A DNA stretch of 64,000 nucleotides from RYN-230 sp036509255 (lineage in GTDB: Bacteria > Actinomycetota > Actinomycetes > Streptosporangiales > Streptosporangiaceae), in assembly GCA_036509255.1 (NCBI GenBank), contig DATCFY010000007.1, positions 1 through 64,000 of the forward strand, written 5' to 3'. How positions within the stretch are numbered: position 1 is the stretch's first letter; every line of letters begins with the position of its first letter. Below are positions 1-8,732 of this stretch, piece by piece. The position numbers and the translations under genes are program-made. Under the pieces are notes generated by a model, which worked only from the letters and a program-made list of their open reading frames with translations, did not search any database and had not been told where the DNA came from.

Positions 1-213
1 ATGAACCAGTGCTCACGCCACCCCGCGGCGGGCACGACATCCCATCAGCGATCAACTCTCCCGGCCAGCCGGCAGGGGCACGCTCTTTGACCAGGACTCA
101 ACGTCCAGGAGCACACAGTGCTCACCTGCCGGCGGCTACCAGCCCCGAGTCTGCCGGATGGCCGACTCGCTAACTCTCATTAGGATTGCTGTCACGCGGC
201 GTACGGTGGCGGC

Positions 214-1179
214 GTGAGCGATCCTGCCGCCCGCCTGGAGATCGTCCGCCACGCTGTTCCCGTTGACCTTGGCGGCGCAGTCCTCGTCGAGAGCTGGTCG
301 AACGACGCGTGGCTCACGGGTGAGTCAGTGCTCCGGGTGTGCTGGCGTGGCGACCGGAAGCGTCTCCTTCGCGAAGAGATGCTCCTGGAGTCGCTCCCGG
401 CTTCGGTTCCTCACGCTTCGGTCGTGGCCGCTGGGTGTACTGAGGGCCTGACCTGGATGGTTGTCCGGCGTCTTCCTGGTGAGCGTCTCGATCTGGTGTG
501 GTCCCGGCTGTCTGCCCGGGAGCGGCGCGACGCCGTCGTCAGCCTGGCGGGTGCGTTGAAGGCCTTGCATCAGTGGGAACCGCCGGCTTCGGTGGCGCAG
601 CAATTGGGGCCGGCGCCCCTGCCCGGGCCAGTCGTGCCGGGTGACCTGGCCGGGGCAACAATTGTGCCGCTTCCGGTCTCGCGCTTGCGCTCTTTGCTGG
701 AGTGGCTCGAGGAACAGCCGGGCATGGGCAGTGATCTCGCTGGCCGGGTGCGGATGCGGGTAGAAGAATTCCGGCCGCTTGTCGGCGATGCGGAGTTCGC
801 GGATGGCGTGGTGGTTCACGGTGATGCCCACCTCGCCAACGTGCTGTGGCATGAGGGACGCCTGGTCGCGCTGCTGGACCTGGAATGGGCCCGCCTGGGT
901 CCGTCTGATCTTGAGTTCGAGGCAATCTGCCGCGACGACCCTGACATTGAGACTCAGGTGTCTTCGCGCGCTGTGGCTGCCTCTGAGGTGCCGGTGCTGG
1001 TTTGGCTCCGGGCTGGTTACCCCGAGCTCTTCGACCGGCCGTATCTCACTGAGCGGGTCTGGCTCTATGACATCTGCTATCAGGTCAGGCAGCTGTGCAT
1101 GACCCGCGAGGTTCCCGGCCCTCCTATGCTCCAGGCCCTGGCCAATCTCACCTTGCGCCCACGGGTGCGATTCCGTTGA
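214..1179 (+). CDS. APH-family phosphotransferase
   Basis: Kinase of the aminoglycoside/choline phosphotransferase superfamily, predicted cytosolic, expected to phosphorylate a small hydroxylated substrate from ATP; the substrate cannot be told. At 321 residues it is full length for the family. The catalytic loop HGDAHLAN lies at residues 202-209 and the metal-binding loop DLEWARLG begins at about 222, with Asp-x-Glu where many relatives have Asp-x-Asp. The GTG start is chosen because a TACGGT -10-like hexamer (202-207) ends six bases upstream and no Shine-Dalgarno is seen, so a leaderless transcript fits. It stands alone, followed by a degenerate stretch and a tRNA. Nothing in the context links it to drug resistance. 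Confidence 0.85.
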   Translation: MSDPAARLEIVRHAVPVDLGGAVLVESWSNDAWLTGESVLRVCWRGDRKRLLREEMLLESLPASVPHASVVAAGCTEGLTWMVVRRLPGERLDLVWSRLSARERRDAVVSLAGALKALHQWEPPASVAQQLGPAPLPGPVVPGDLAGATIVPLPVSRLRSLLEWLEEQPGMGSDLAGRVRMRVEEFRPLVGDAEFADGVVVHGDAHLANVLWHEGRLVALLDLEWARLGPSDLEFEAICRDDPDIETQVSSRAVAASEVPVLVWLRAGYPELFDRPYLTERVWLYDICYQVRQLCMTREVPGPPMLQALANLTLRPRVRFR

Positions 1180-1213
1180 GGTGACGAATCCTCATAGCGC
1201 TTCCGGCATGCCG

Positions 1214-1240
1214 GGCGGAGGGTGCGCGATTCGAACCCAC
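1214..1240 (-). repeat. Duplicated 3' end of tRNA-Ser(TGA)
   Basis: These 27 bases match the 3' terminal part of the tRNA-Ser gene at 1989-2015 at 25 of 27 positions, in the same orientation, including the T-arm sequence gattcgaaccc. No tRNA can be folded here, since similarity stops before the variable arm. A free-standing copy of a tRNA 3' end on the side where an integrated element would sit is what an attachment-site scar looks like. No integrase gene is present in the 0.75 kb between the copies. Confidence 0.75.
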
Positions 1241-1542
1241 TATCAGGCAGTCCTGCTGCGGCCTATTGATCTCCTCGCGGTGATCAGCACGGTTGCCATC
1301 GCGGCCCCGATGATCAGGTAACTGACGGCGAAGTCGAGCGCGTGCCAGCTCGGCTGCGGCAACGGAATGGTCCGTGACCGCGGCCGTTTCCGCTGGTCAA
1401 TAGCTTCTTGGCAGGTGATGATCACCTGTTATCCCGCGCATGTCCCGTGGTGGGATGTCTCCGGCTCGGGAGGCCCCGAATTGACTTGCGCCGCACTGCA
1501 CGGTTTGCATCTAATGCAAGATGCCCGAAGCCCTGCCGAAGT

Positions 1543-1985
1543 GCTCGAAGTACCGCATGGCCTGCTGTCGCGAACCAGAGAGTCTGACGCCGGCCAGCTA
1601 GCGCAAGCGGTCGGCGCAAGCTTGGATCATCTTCGGCGGTGGCTGTCCTGGGCTGCTGAAGAAGCCGCTGACGTGCAGGCGCAACGTAGGCGCTGCCGCG
1701 AGGCCGAAGCACACTGGGCGGACGGCTCCGAATACGCCTACGTGCTGCGTCCCGGGCAATCGGGCGTGGCTATGCCACCGCGTGCGCGAGGGCTCTGACC
1801 CAAGCGGGGCTGGCCCTGTCCGACGTGGCCCGGGTCGAGATCCACACCGACGAGGCCAACGCCATCAGCGCCGCCATACCGTGTCGGCTGGGCTACCGGC
1901 TTGACAGGGTGGACGAACTTCCGCCTGAGGCTCCCGCACACTCCGGGCGGCAGCAGATCTGGGTCATGGAACGCCCCAGGGCGTG
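1543..1985 (+). pseudogene. Broken GNAT acetyltransferase (RimJ/RimL type)
   Basis: Two pieces of a GNAT N-acetyltransferase are readable in different frames. The N-terminal piece (about 1543-1755) contains a RimJ-like stretch with LRRWLSWAAEE followed by a Tyr-rich strand. The C-terminal piece (about 1759-1985) starts inside the acetyl-CoA motif GRGYAT and continues with the typical NAISAAIPCRLGY ending. The strands between them, about 30-40 residues in intact relatives, are missing, so this is an internal deletion with a frame change. The downstream frame runs without a stop into the antisense of the tRNA gene, so the true end is lost. It lies inside the tRNA-flanked segment. Confidence 0.7.
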
Positions 1986-1990
1986 GCTGG

Positions 1991-2079
1991 CGGAGGGTGT
2001 GGGATTCGAACCCACGATGAGACTCACGCCCCATAGCGGTTTTCAAGACCGCCGCCATCGGCCACTAGGCGAACCCTCC
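1991..2079 (-). tRNA. tRNA-Ser(TGA)
   Basis: Class II tRNA of 89 bases including the discriminator G. The acceptor GGAGGGT pairs with ACCCTCC, the anticodon stem is GCGGT/ACCGC around loop CTTGAAA (anticodon TGA), the variable arm is long, and the T-loop is TTCGAAT. No CCA is encoded. It reads UCN serine codons, especially UCA. A fragment of its 3' end is repeated at 1214-1240. Confidence 0.97.
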
Positions 2080-2266
2080 TGGCTGCGGCAACCCCGGACC
2101 ACCAGCTTCTGGGCCCGTTGCGGCTCTGCAGCTTCGCCAGGCCCTGACCGCGGCCTAGCGCAGCCCCAGCCTCTCATATCGCACCCTCTCGCAGCGCCCA
2201 AGATCGGACCGCCGCTGTACCGGGTGAGCCGGTGTCCGGTGCGGGAAGGCGGCGCCGGGAACCACC

Positions 2267-3556
2267 TCACGACTCGGGCCAAAGATCCTCCGGCTCGCGA
2301 CCGCGGGTCTCGGGGAGCAGCCAGAACAGCACCATGACCAGGGCTGCAGGCAGGAAAGTGACCACCCCCGCCACCCCGAACTGGTCACCAGCGCCGGCGA
2401 CGGCCCCGAAGGCGACCAGGCCGGTCACCGCCCCCAGCACGCCGGCCGCCGTTGACCAGCCCACCACCGAGGCGCGGACCGAGGTGGGGAACAACTCGTT
2501 GATTAGCGCCCCCGCTGCCGGGGCGAAGACCGAGGCGGCGAACACGGCGGAGATGTAGCCGGCCAGCAGGGCCGCGGCGGAACCGCTGTAGGTCAGGGTG
2601 GCCAGCAGGGCCACGGCCACCATGGCGAGCGCTCCGGTCAGGCGCCGGCCGACCCGGTCCGCGAGCCAGCGTCCGGCCAGCAGCCCGGCCAGTCCGGCGA
2701 TGCCCGACCCCACCACCATGCCCGCGGTCACGATGCCCCGGAGGTGGAGGATGTTCTGCGCGAACAGGAAGCCGAAGCTGTTGGCGGGCCCGGTGATGAC
2801 CGAGATGGCAAAGGCCAGGACCGCGACGACCAGCAGGCGCCGCCGGAAGGGCCGGGCCACGGCGTCGAGCACCGGGATGGGATGCCCGGATTCGGCTACG
2901 GCCACGGTGAACCGCTCAGGCTCCTGGACCCACCGCCCGACGAGCGGTAGCAGGGCCAGCGGAACGAGCGCCAGCACGAACACCCCGCGGAACCCGACGG
3001 CGTGTGACGCCAGGCTGTGCACGATCGCGATGACCCCGGCCCCCAGGCCGTACCCGGCGGCGATGAGCGCCACGGCCTTGGCCCGGTCCGCCGACGCGGT
3101 CTGCTCGGCCGCGATGACCTGCGCTAGCCCGTTCGAGGCGCTGAGCAGGGGACGCCCGCAGGCGAAGATGGCCACGAACCACCAGTAGCTGGGGCTGGCC
3201 GCGGCCAGCACCGTCAGGGCCAGCCCGGCGCCGACCGTGATGAGCAGCATCCTCCGGCGGCCGAAATCGTCGGCCAGGCCGGTGATGAGCAGCGCACCGA
3301 GTGACGCCAGGCGCATGATGGCCAGCCCGATACCCAGGGCGGTGCCGGACAGCCCGGCTTGGTCAGCGAGGCTCGCGCCGTGGCTCACCTGGCCGAATCC
3401 CCGCGCCACGTCGCCGAGCGCCGCTACCACGCCGAACTGCCCGAAGCCGGAAGCGAAGGCGGCGACGGCCACGCCGACCACCGCCCGGTCGTTCCAGCGA
3501 TGCAGGTGCAGGCCCGCCGGTCCGGAGACCGGGATCGCGCCTGGATCTGTGCCCAA
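2267..3556 (-). CDS. MFS transporter
   Basis: Major facilitator superfamily permease of 429 residues with about twelve hydrophobic segments. The loop 2-3 signature GLADDFGRRRM is at about residues 93-103, and a second weaker copy near residue 300 (GRWLADRVGRR) marks the start of the second half. The C-terminus ends with LPETRGREPEDL, common in sugar- and metabolite-type MFS proteins. The annotated start is TTG with a poor ribosome site, so the exact N-terminus is uncertain. Substrate cannot be inferred. It is divergent from the CtaG-like gene at 3752 with 195 bp between them, and no regulator is adjacent. Confidence 0.85.
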   Translation of the reverse strand: MGTDPGAIPVSGPAGLHLHRWNDRAVVGVAVAAFASGFGQFGVVAALGDVARGFGQVSHGASLADQAGLSGTALGIGLAIMRLASLGALLITGLADDFGRRRMLLITVGAGLALTVLAAASPSYWWFVAIFACGRPLLSASNGLAQVIAAEQTASADRAKAVALIAAGYGLGAGVIAIVHSLASHAVGFRGVFVLALVPLALLPLVGRWVQEPERFTVAVAESGHPIPVLDAVARPFRRRLLVVAVLAFAISVITGPANSFGFLFAQNILHLRGIVTAGMVVGSGIAGLAGLLAGRWLADRVGRRLTGALAMVAVALLATLTYSGSAAALLAGYISAVFAASVFAPAAGALINELFPTSVRASVVGWSTAAGVLGAVTGLVAFGAVAGAGDQFGVAGVVTFLPAALVMVLFWLLPETRGREPEDLWPES

Positions 3557-3751
3557 CGTCGTCTGCCTTGTCCGTCGCGTGTCCCGGCAGGTCGCCGCGG
3601 CCCAGTGCCGTACGGCCCCAATGATCCGGGAGCAGCAGTCAGCCTGATTGGCCTACCTTGTCCAGCGCAAGGGGGCGGCCCGAGCGCGAGGGGGCGCGGC
3701 CGTCCCTACACGCGGTAGTGAGTAGGCTCGAGCCAGCAAGAGGGAGGTTCC

Positions 3752-4828
3752 ATGCTGCCCCCGTTTACCTGGCAGGCGGTCCTGGAACGCTGGGAATTCG
3801 CGCCTGTCGTGACGGCGATCGTCGTCGTCTTCGCCGCCCTGTACCTGTGGGGCGCGTGGCGCGTCGGCCGCCGCCATCCCGCCCGGCCCTGGCCGTGGTG
3901 GCGTACCGCCTTGTTCCTGGGCGGCCTCGCGGTCGTGGTGCTGGCCACCGAGAGCGGCATCGGCGCCTACGACGATGTCCTGTTCTGGGACCACATGATC
4001 CAGCACCTGATGCTGATCATGATTGCGCCGCCGTTGCTGGTGCTGGCCCAGCCGGTCACGCTGCTGCTGCACGCCAGCCGGAACCCGGTGCACACCTGGG
4101 CTAAGCGCGTGGTGCGGTCCCGGGTGGTCAGCTTCCTCACCTGGCCGCCGTTCGTCCTGATCCTGTACGCGGCGACGATCGCCGGCACGCACCTGACCGG
4201 CCTGATGAGCCTGGTCATGAGTAATCCGGCGCTGCACGATGCCGAGCACGCCCTCTACCTGGTGGTCGGGTACCTGTTCTTCCTGCCGATCCTGGGCAGC
4301 GAGCCGATCCGCTGGCGGCTGTCCTACCCGATCCGGTTCGTGATGCTGGTCGTGGCCATGCCGGTGGACACGTTCACCGGGCTGGTGCTCGGCACCGAGA
4401 ACACCCCGATGAAGGGGATGGACAGGATGCGGCCGCCCGGGTCGCTCAGCCCCGTGGCCGACCTGCATGCGGGCGGCGCCGTCATGTGGATCGGCGGGGA
4501 CGCGATCATGCTCGGCTTCATGATGCTGGTCTTCCTGATGTGGGCGCACGCGGACCGGGTCGGCACGGTCAGCCGGGGCTGGCTGGAAACCGTGCGCACG
4601 GCGAGTTTCGAGACCATGGTTGCCCCGCCCTCATCGGCCCGCGGCGCGTCCGGCCCGGAACGCGCCCTGGACGCAACGACCCCGGACGCCCCCGCCGAGT
4701 CCGGCGGGGCCGCGCCCGAACCGGCCGTGGCCGGGGCGCGCGGCACCATCGACGACGACGAGCACCTGGACGCCTACAACGCTTACCTGGCCCGGCTGAA
4801 CCAGCCCGGGCACCGGCCAGGCCGCTAG
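3752..4828 (+). CDS. CtaG-type cytochrome c oxidase assembly membrane protein
   Basis: Polytopic membrane protein of 358 residues matching the caa3-type CtaG family, which helps copper insertion or assembly of cytochrome oxidase. About seven hydrophobic segments are visible. The conserved segment DHMIQHLMLIMIAPPLL at about residues 79-95 carries the family His pair, and AGGAVMWIGGDAIMLGF lies near the end of the membrane domain. The last ~80 residues are Ala/Pro-rich and probably a cytoplasmic tail. The ATG is preceded by GAGGGAGG at a proper distance. No oxidase genes are close, so the copper role rests on family knowledge. Some actinobacterial relatives are fused to a CopD domain; this one is not. 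Confidence 0.85.
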   Translation: MLPPFTWQAVLERWEFAPVVTAIVVVFAALYLWGAWRVGRRHPARPWPWWRTALFLGGLAVVVLATESGIGAYDDVLFWDHMIQHLMLIMIAPPLLVLAQPVTLLLHASRNPVHTWAKRVVRSRVVSFLTWPPFVLILYAATIAGTHLTGLMSLVMSNPALHDAEHALYLVVGYLFFLPILGSEPIRWRLSYPIRFVMLVVAMPVDTFTGLVLGTENTPMKGMDRMRPPGSLSPVADLHAGGAVMWIGGDAIMLGFMMLVFLMWAHADRVGTVSRGWLETVRTASFETMVAPPSSARGASGPERALDATTPDAPAESGGAAPEPAVAGARGTIDDDEHLDAYNAYLARLNQPGHRPGR

Positions 4829-5157
4829 CCCGGCCTGGTGAATTGCCCGGATAATCACTTTCTGCACATTAGCTGAAATAATCTTGGCCGCGACCTGAAC
4901 CCGCCGCGCGCCATTCCCGTGACAAGGGGTGCGGCGCGCAGAGCGGGGCGTTCGCTGCATGATGCCAACCGGCCAGTCGTCGGCCAGGGAGTTCGCCGCA
5001 CGGCGTACTCCCGCGCGGTCGGCCCAGCTTGATGCTGCTTGCCACGCACTGGCCGGCTGGCCGGTGCGGTGGCATGATGCGCTTTCTTCCCCGCCTTTGC
5101 GTCGTGCCCGGGCACCCACCGAGGGGTCCGGGCATCCAGGGAAAGGGGTAGCGGGGA
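4829..5157. other. Intergenic stretch without recognised gene
   Basis: No coding frame with support was found in these 329 bases. The last part holds the leader of the secreted protein gene with a GGGAAAGGGG-type ribosome site. The 9-mer gcatgatgc occurs twice about 115 bp apart. No terminator-grade hairpin was found after the upstream gene. Confidence 0.4.
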
Positions 5158-6309
5158 ATGTCATTCATCCATCGTGTGGCCCTCGCGTCAGCTGCGTCCG
5201 TGGCGACTGTCGCCGCAGCGGCCGTGGCCATAGCGCCTGCCGCAGGGGCGCAGGCGCGGGTCACGGCCAGCCCGCATGGGCAGCAATCTTTCATCAGCCA
5301 CTTCCACAAGCTCTCTACCATCGCCTCGACGGTGCCGGGCAACGGTGACGTCAACCCGTACGGCGTGGCGGTGGTCGGCCGCAGCCAGGGCATCCTGCGC
5401 CGCGGGAACGTCCTGATCAGCAACTTCAACAACAAGAAGAACCTCCAGGGCACCGGGACCACGATCGTCCAGGTGTCGCCAGGCGGCTCTGTGCGCACGT
5501 TCGCCCGGATCAGCGCCAAGCACCTGCCCGGCGCCTGCCCCGGCGGGATCGGCCTCACCACCGCGCTCAGCATCCTGCGCGGCGGCTGGGTCGTCGTCGG
5601 CAGCCTGCCCACCACGAACGGCATGTCTCCCACAGCCAAGGCCGGCTGCCTGCTGGTGCTGGACCGCTGGGGCCATGTCCGCGAGACCCTGTCCGGCCAC
5701 GGCATCAATGGCCCGTGGGACATGACCGCGATCAGCAACCGCCACTTCGCCCAGCTGTTCGTGACGAACGTTCTCAACGGAACCGTCGCCGCGAACGGCA
5801 AGGTCGTCAACCAGGGCACTGTGCTCCGGCTGACCCTGGCCCTGTACGGCCGTCACGCTCCCGCGGTCAAGGATGTGACGACCATCGGGTCCGGGTTCGC
5901 GGAGCGGACTGACCCGGCCGCCCTGGTCGTCGGGCCGACCGGCGTGGGGCTGAACCGCCATGGCACCCTCTACGTCGCGGACAGCCTGGGTAACCGGGTC
6001 ACGGCGATCCCGAACGCCCCGTTCCGGCCAGGCAGCGCCGGGACTGGCTTCGTGGTCACCTCGGGCGGCGCGCTGAACACGCCGCTGGGGCTCACCGTGG
6101 CGCCTGGCGGCGACATCCTCACCGTCAACGGCGGCGATGGCAGGCTCGTCGAGACCACCCCGGCGGGAACCCAGGTCGCCCACCGGTTCCTCGACAAGTC
6201 CGGCAGCCCCAAGGGCGCGGGCGCGCTGTTCGGCCTGGCCGTCGCGCCGCACGCCGCGGGCCTTTACTACGTGGACGACGCAGTCAACACACTGCGTCTT
6301 CTTCACTAA
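5158..6309 (+). CDS. Secreted beta-propeller (NHL/SMP-30-like) protein
   Basis: Exported protein of 383 residues. A classical signal peptide (residues 1-31, ending near Ala-Gly-Ala) is followed by a domain built from repeating strands such as NPYGVAVVG, LNRHGTLYVADSLGNRV, TPLGLTVAPGGDILTVN and GALFGLAVAP. That repeat style is NHL/SMP-30 beta-propeller, as in extracellular lactonase-like or structural proteins. No complete catalytic metal site of gluconolactonases could be identified, so an enzymatic role is not claimed. ATG start with an upstream GGGAAAGGGG. It is single-gene, closed by a very strong hairpin at 6434-6475. Confidence 0.8.
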   Translation: MSFIHRVALASAASVATVAAAAVAIAPAAGAQARVTASPHGQQSFISHFHKLSTIASTVPGNGDVNPYGVAVVGRSQGILRRGNVLISNFNNKKNLQGTGTTIVQVSPGGSVRTFARISAKHLPGACPGGIGLTTALSILRGGWVVVGSLPTTNGMSPTAKAGCLLVLDRWGHVRETLSGHGINGPWDMTAISNRHFAQLFVTNVLNGTVAANGKVVNQGTVLRLTLALYGRHAPAVKDVTTIGSGFAERTDPAALVVGPTGVGLNRHGTLYVADSLGNRVTAIPNAPFRPGSAGTGFVVTSGGALNTPLGLTVAPGGDILTVNGGDGRLVETTPAGTQVAHRFLDKSGSPKGAGALFGLAVAPHAAGLYYVDDAVNTLRLLH

Positions 6310-6433
6310 CGGTTCTATCGGCCCGGCCAGTACGCCCGCTCATCCAGGGTGCAGGGCCGGTGGACCAGCCGGGGCGCGGTGCCAGGGAGAGGTGCCGCGC
6401 CCTGGCCCGCCTGCCCCCCGTCCACACCATGAT

Positions 6434-6475
6434 CGTGGTGCTTTTTGCCCCGCGGGCGGGGCAAAAAGCACCACG
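6434..6475. terminator. Perfect 19-20 bp stem-loop
   Basis: A perfect inverted repeat with arms from 6434 and 6475 and a tetraloop-sized centre, including a CTTTTTG/CAAAAAG block. It lies 125 bp after the beta-propeller gene and 93 bp before the AAA ATPase gene. No T-tract follows, as is usual for actinobacterial hairpin terminators. It could act in both directions. Confidence 0.7.
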
Positions 6476-6567
6476 CTGATGGGGTTCGGCCCGATCGGCG
6501 ACACGCCGGCAGGGCTTTCTACGTGAATCTAGGGTTCGGGGTAGAGGCGCGCATAGGCTCCTAGGCC

Positions 6568-7749
6568 GTGGACCCTGTACGAAACCCTTATGCGCCGGGC
6601 GCCGGCCAGCGGCCGCCCGAGCTGGCCGGCCGGGACCGGGAACTCAGCCAGTTCGAGGTCGTGCTGGAACGGATCGCCCGCGGGCGCCCCGAGCGCAGCA
6701 TCGTGCTCACCGGGCTGCGCGGTGTGGGCAAGACCGTGCTCCTCAACTCCTTCCGCTCGATGGCCCTGCAACGGCTGTGGGGCAGCGGCAAGATCGAGGC
6801 CCGGCCGGACCAGTCGATCCGCCGACCGGTCGCGGGCGCGCTGCACATGGCCGTCCGTGAGCTCGCCCCGCGGCACCGTGCGCCGGACCGGATCGAGCAG
6901 TTCCTCGGGGTACTCAAGGCGTTCGCGGCCCGGGACCCGAAGGCGCCGAAGGGCACCTTCACCCCGCATCTGGGCATCGACGTGCCCGCGGCCCGGGGCC
7001 GGGCCGACTCCGGGGACCTGGAGATCGACCTGATGGAGCTGTTCACCGACGCCGCGTCGGTGGCCGCCGACCTGAGCGTGGGCATCGCGCTGTTCATCGA
7101 CGAGATGCAGGACATCCCCGCGCCCGACGTGTCCGCGCTGTGCGCCGCCACCCATGAGCTGTCCCAGACCGGTGCCCCGCTCATCGTGGTCGGGGCGGGG
7201 CTCCCGCATCTGCCGTCGGTGCTGTCCGCCAGCAAGAGCTACTCCGAACGGCTCTTCCGGTACGTGTCGATCGACCGGCTGGACCGGGCCGCCGCCGACC
7301 AGGCGCTGCTCGCCCCCGCCCAGCGGGAGGGGGCCGACTTCGAGCAGGATGCCCTGGACGCGCTGTACCGGGCGGCCGACGGCTACCCGTACTTCGTCCA
7401 GGCGTACGGCAAGGTCACCTGGGACGTGGCCACGGCCAGCCCGGTGACCGCAAGAGACGTCGCGGTGGCCAGCCCGCAGGCCGAGGCCGAGCTGGCGGTG
7501 GGCTTCTTCGGCAGCCGGTACGAGCGGGCCACCCCTGCGGAACGGGACTACATGCGCGCCATGGCGCAGCTTGGCGACGAGCCGGTGCAGACCGCCCAGG
7601 TGGCCGACGAGCTCAGCCGTAAGCCGTCCAGCGTGTCCCCGGCCCGGGACGGGCTGATCAAGAAGGGGCTGATCTATAGCTCCGAACGCGGCCTGATCGC
7701 GTTCACCGTGCCGCACTTCGGCCGGTTCCTGCGGGCCCAGCCCGCGTGA
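6568..7749 (+). CDS. AAA ATPase with winged-helix C-terminus
   Basis: P-loop ATPase of 393 residues from the Orc1/Cdc6-like AAA group widespread in actinobacteria. Walker A GLRGVGKT is at residues 49-56, Walker B LFIDEMQD at about 174-181, and a sensor-like stretch LIVVGAGLPHLP follows. The C-terminal ~80 residues look like a winged helix (VADELSRKPSSVSPARDG), suggesting contact with DNA or a partner. Physiological role unknown. GTG start, with TAGGCT (6554-6559) eight bases upstream and no Shine-Dalgarno, consistent with a leaderless message. A single gene between a terminator hairpin and a convergent operon. Confidence 0.85.
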   Translation: MDPVRNPYAPGAGQRPPELAGRDRELSQFEVVLERIARGRPERSIVLTGLRGVGKTVLLNSFRSMALQRLWGSGKIEARPDQSIRRPVAGALHMAVRELAPRHRAPDRIEQFLGVLKAFAARDPKAPKGTFTPHLGIDVPAARGRADSGDLEIDLMELFTDAASVAADLSVGIALFIDEMQDIPAPDVSALCAATHELSQTGAPLIVVGAGLPHLPSVLSASKSYSERLFRYVSIDRLDRAAADQALLAPAQREGADFEQDALDALYRAADGYPYFVQAYGKVTWDVATASPVTARDVAVASPQAEAELAVGFFGSRYERATPAERDYMRAMAQLGDEPVQTAQVADELSRKPSSVSPARDGLIKKGLIYSSERGLIAFTVPHFGRFLRAQPA

Positions 7750-7793
7750 CTATCCGGCCCTCTGGCTGAGTATCGAGCTTTCTGCAATGATCG

Positions 7794-8732
7794 CTAGACG
7801 CCCGTAGATAACTGCATAGCCCCGTGATGGCCCCGGCCCTGCGTGGGCAAGGTGCTGGTGAGCGAGCCGACGGCCGAGTCCGGGGGCTGGGGCAGGATGG
7901 CCGCGTGGATCAGGGGGCGGCGCCGCTTCAGCTGGACCGCGAACACCACCTCCGCGTTCTTCCCGTCCTGGCGGCACGGGAAGACCACGTACCGCCAGCA
8001 CAGCTCGCGCCACATGTCGATGGGCAGCTCGGTGGTGATCGCCCGGGCGTGCTTGCGCCACAGGCGGCTGCGGTGCAGTGCGGCGAGGGTCCGGTCGGCA
8101 GGCACCTGGCGCAGCTCGCACGGGTCGGTGTAGCCCAGCCGGACCAGTGCTTCGCTGACCTCCGGCGACAGGGCGGCGATCAGCGCCAGTTCGGCGCAGA
8201 CGATGCCGAGGAACAGCAGGTTCCCGTGGCCCCAGGGCGGCAGGTACAGGGCCGGGGTCTCGATGGAGATCAGCGCGGCCCCGGTGAGCAGCAAGGCCCG
8301 GGCGAGCGACCGGCGGCCAGCCGGCTGGGTGCTGAAGTCGCCGAAACAGCCACAGCCCAGATCGGGCCGCCGTCCCTTCAGTTCGACCAGCGCGGCTGCG
8401 GCGACCATAAAGAACGCGGCGGCGGCGATCCGGGCCCCGGTCGCCGCGCGGGGTGCGAACAGCGCGGTCCGGGCGCGCGTCCCCACCGGCAGCACGGTCA
8501 CCAGGAGGGCGAGCCCGAGGCTCATCTCGAATGCGCACATGGTCATGGACAGCGGGCGGCGGAGGCGGAGCGGGAACAGCTGGGTGGGCCCCAGGCCTGT
8601 GTCTAGCGTGCCGCTGCGCATGACCCGGCTGAGCTTGGCCAGGCACGCGCCGATCAGGATGCCCGCGATGATGGGCGGCTGGATGTCTTGTAGGTCAGCC
8701 AGAATTGTGGCCGGGAGAGCCGGGTCCGTCAT
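7794..8732 (-). CDS. MauE/DoxX-like membrane protein
   Basis: Membrane protein of 312 residues with four main hydrophobic segments in its first half and the motif GCGCFGDF near residues 124-131. This Cys-rich loop is characteristic of the MauE (methylamine utilisation) family, thought to handle electrons or disulfides at the membrane. The last ~130 residues are soluble and unrecognised. The start is the ATG overlapping the stop of the upstream gene (ATGA at 8729-8732), which gives translational coupling; an in-frame start further upstream would run through the neighbour gene. No methylamine dehydrogenase is present, so the ancestral Mau role does not apply. A redox partnership with the co-transcribed Cys-rich secreted protein is inferred. 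Confidence 0.75.
   Translation of the reverse strand: MTDPALPATILADLQDIQPPIIAGILIGACLAKLSRVMRSGTLDTGLGPTQLFPLRLRRPLSMTMCAFEMSLGLALLVTVLPVGTRARTALFAPRAATGARIAAAAFFMVAAAALVELKGRRPDLGCGCFGDFSTQPAGRRSLARALLLTGAALISIETPALYLPPWGHGNLLFLGIVCAELALIAALSPEVSEALVRLGYTDPCELRQVPADRTLAALHRSRLWRKHARAITTELPIDMWRELCWRYVVFPCRQDGKNAEVVFAVQLKRRRPLIHAAILPQPPDSAVGSLTSTLPTQGRGHHGAMQLSTGV

Noticed and set aside
1243..1425. Sixty-codon minus-strand frame with a hydrophobic stretch
   Set aside because: No ribosome site, poor codon bias, and it lies in the decayed tRNA-flanked stretch.
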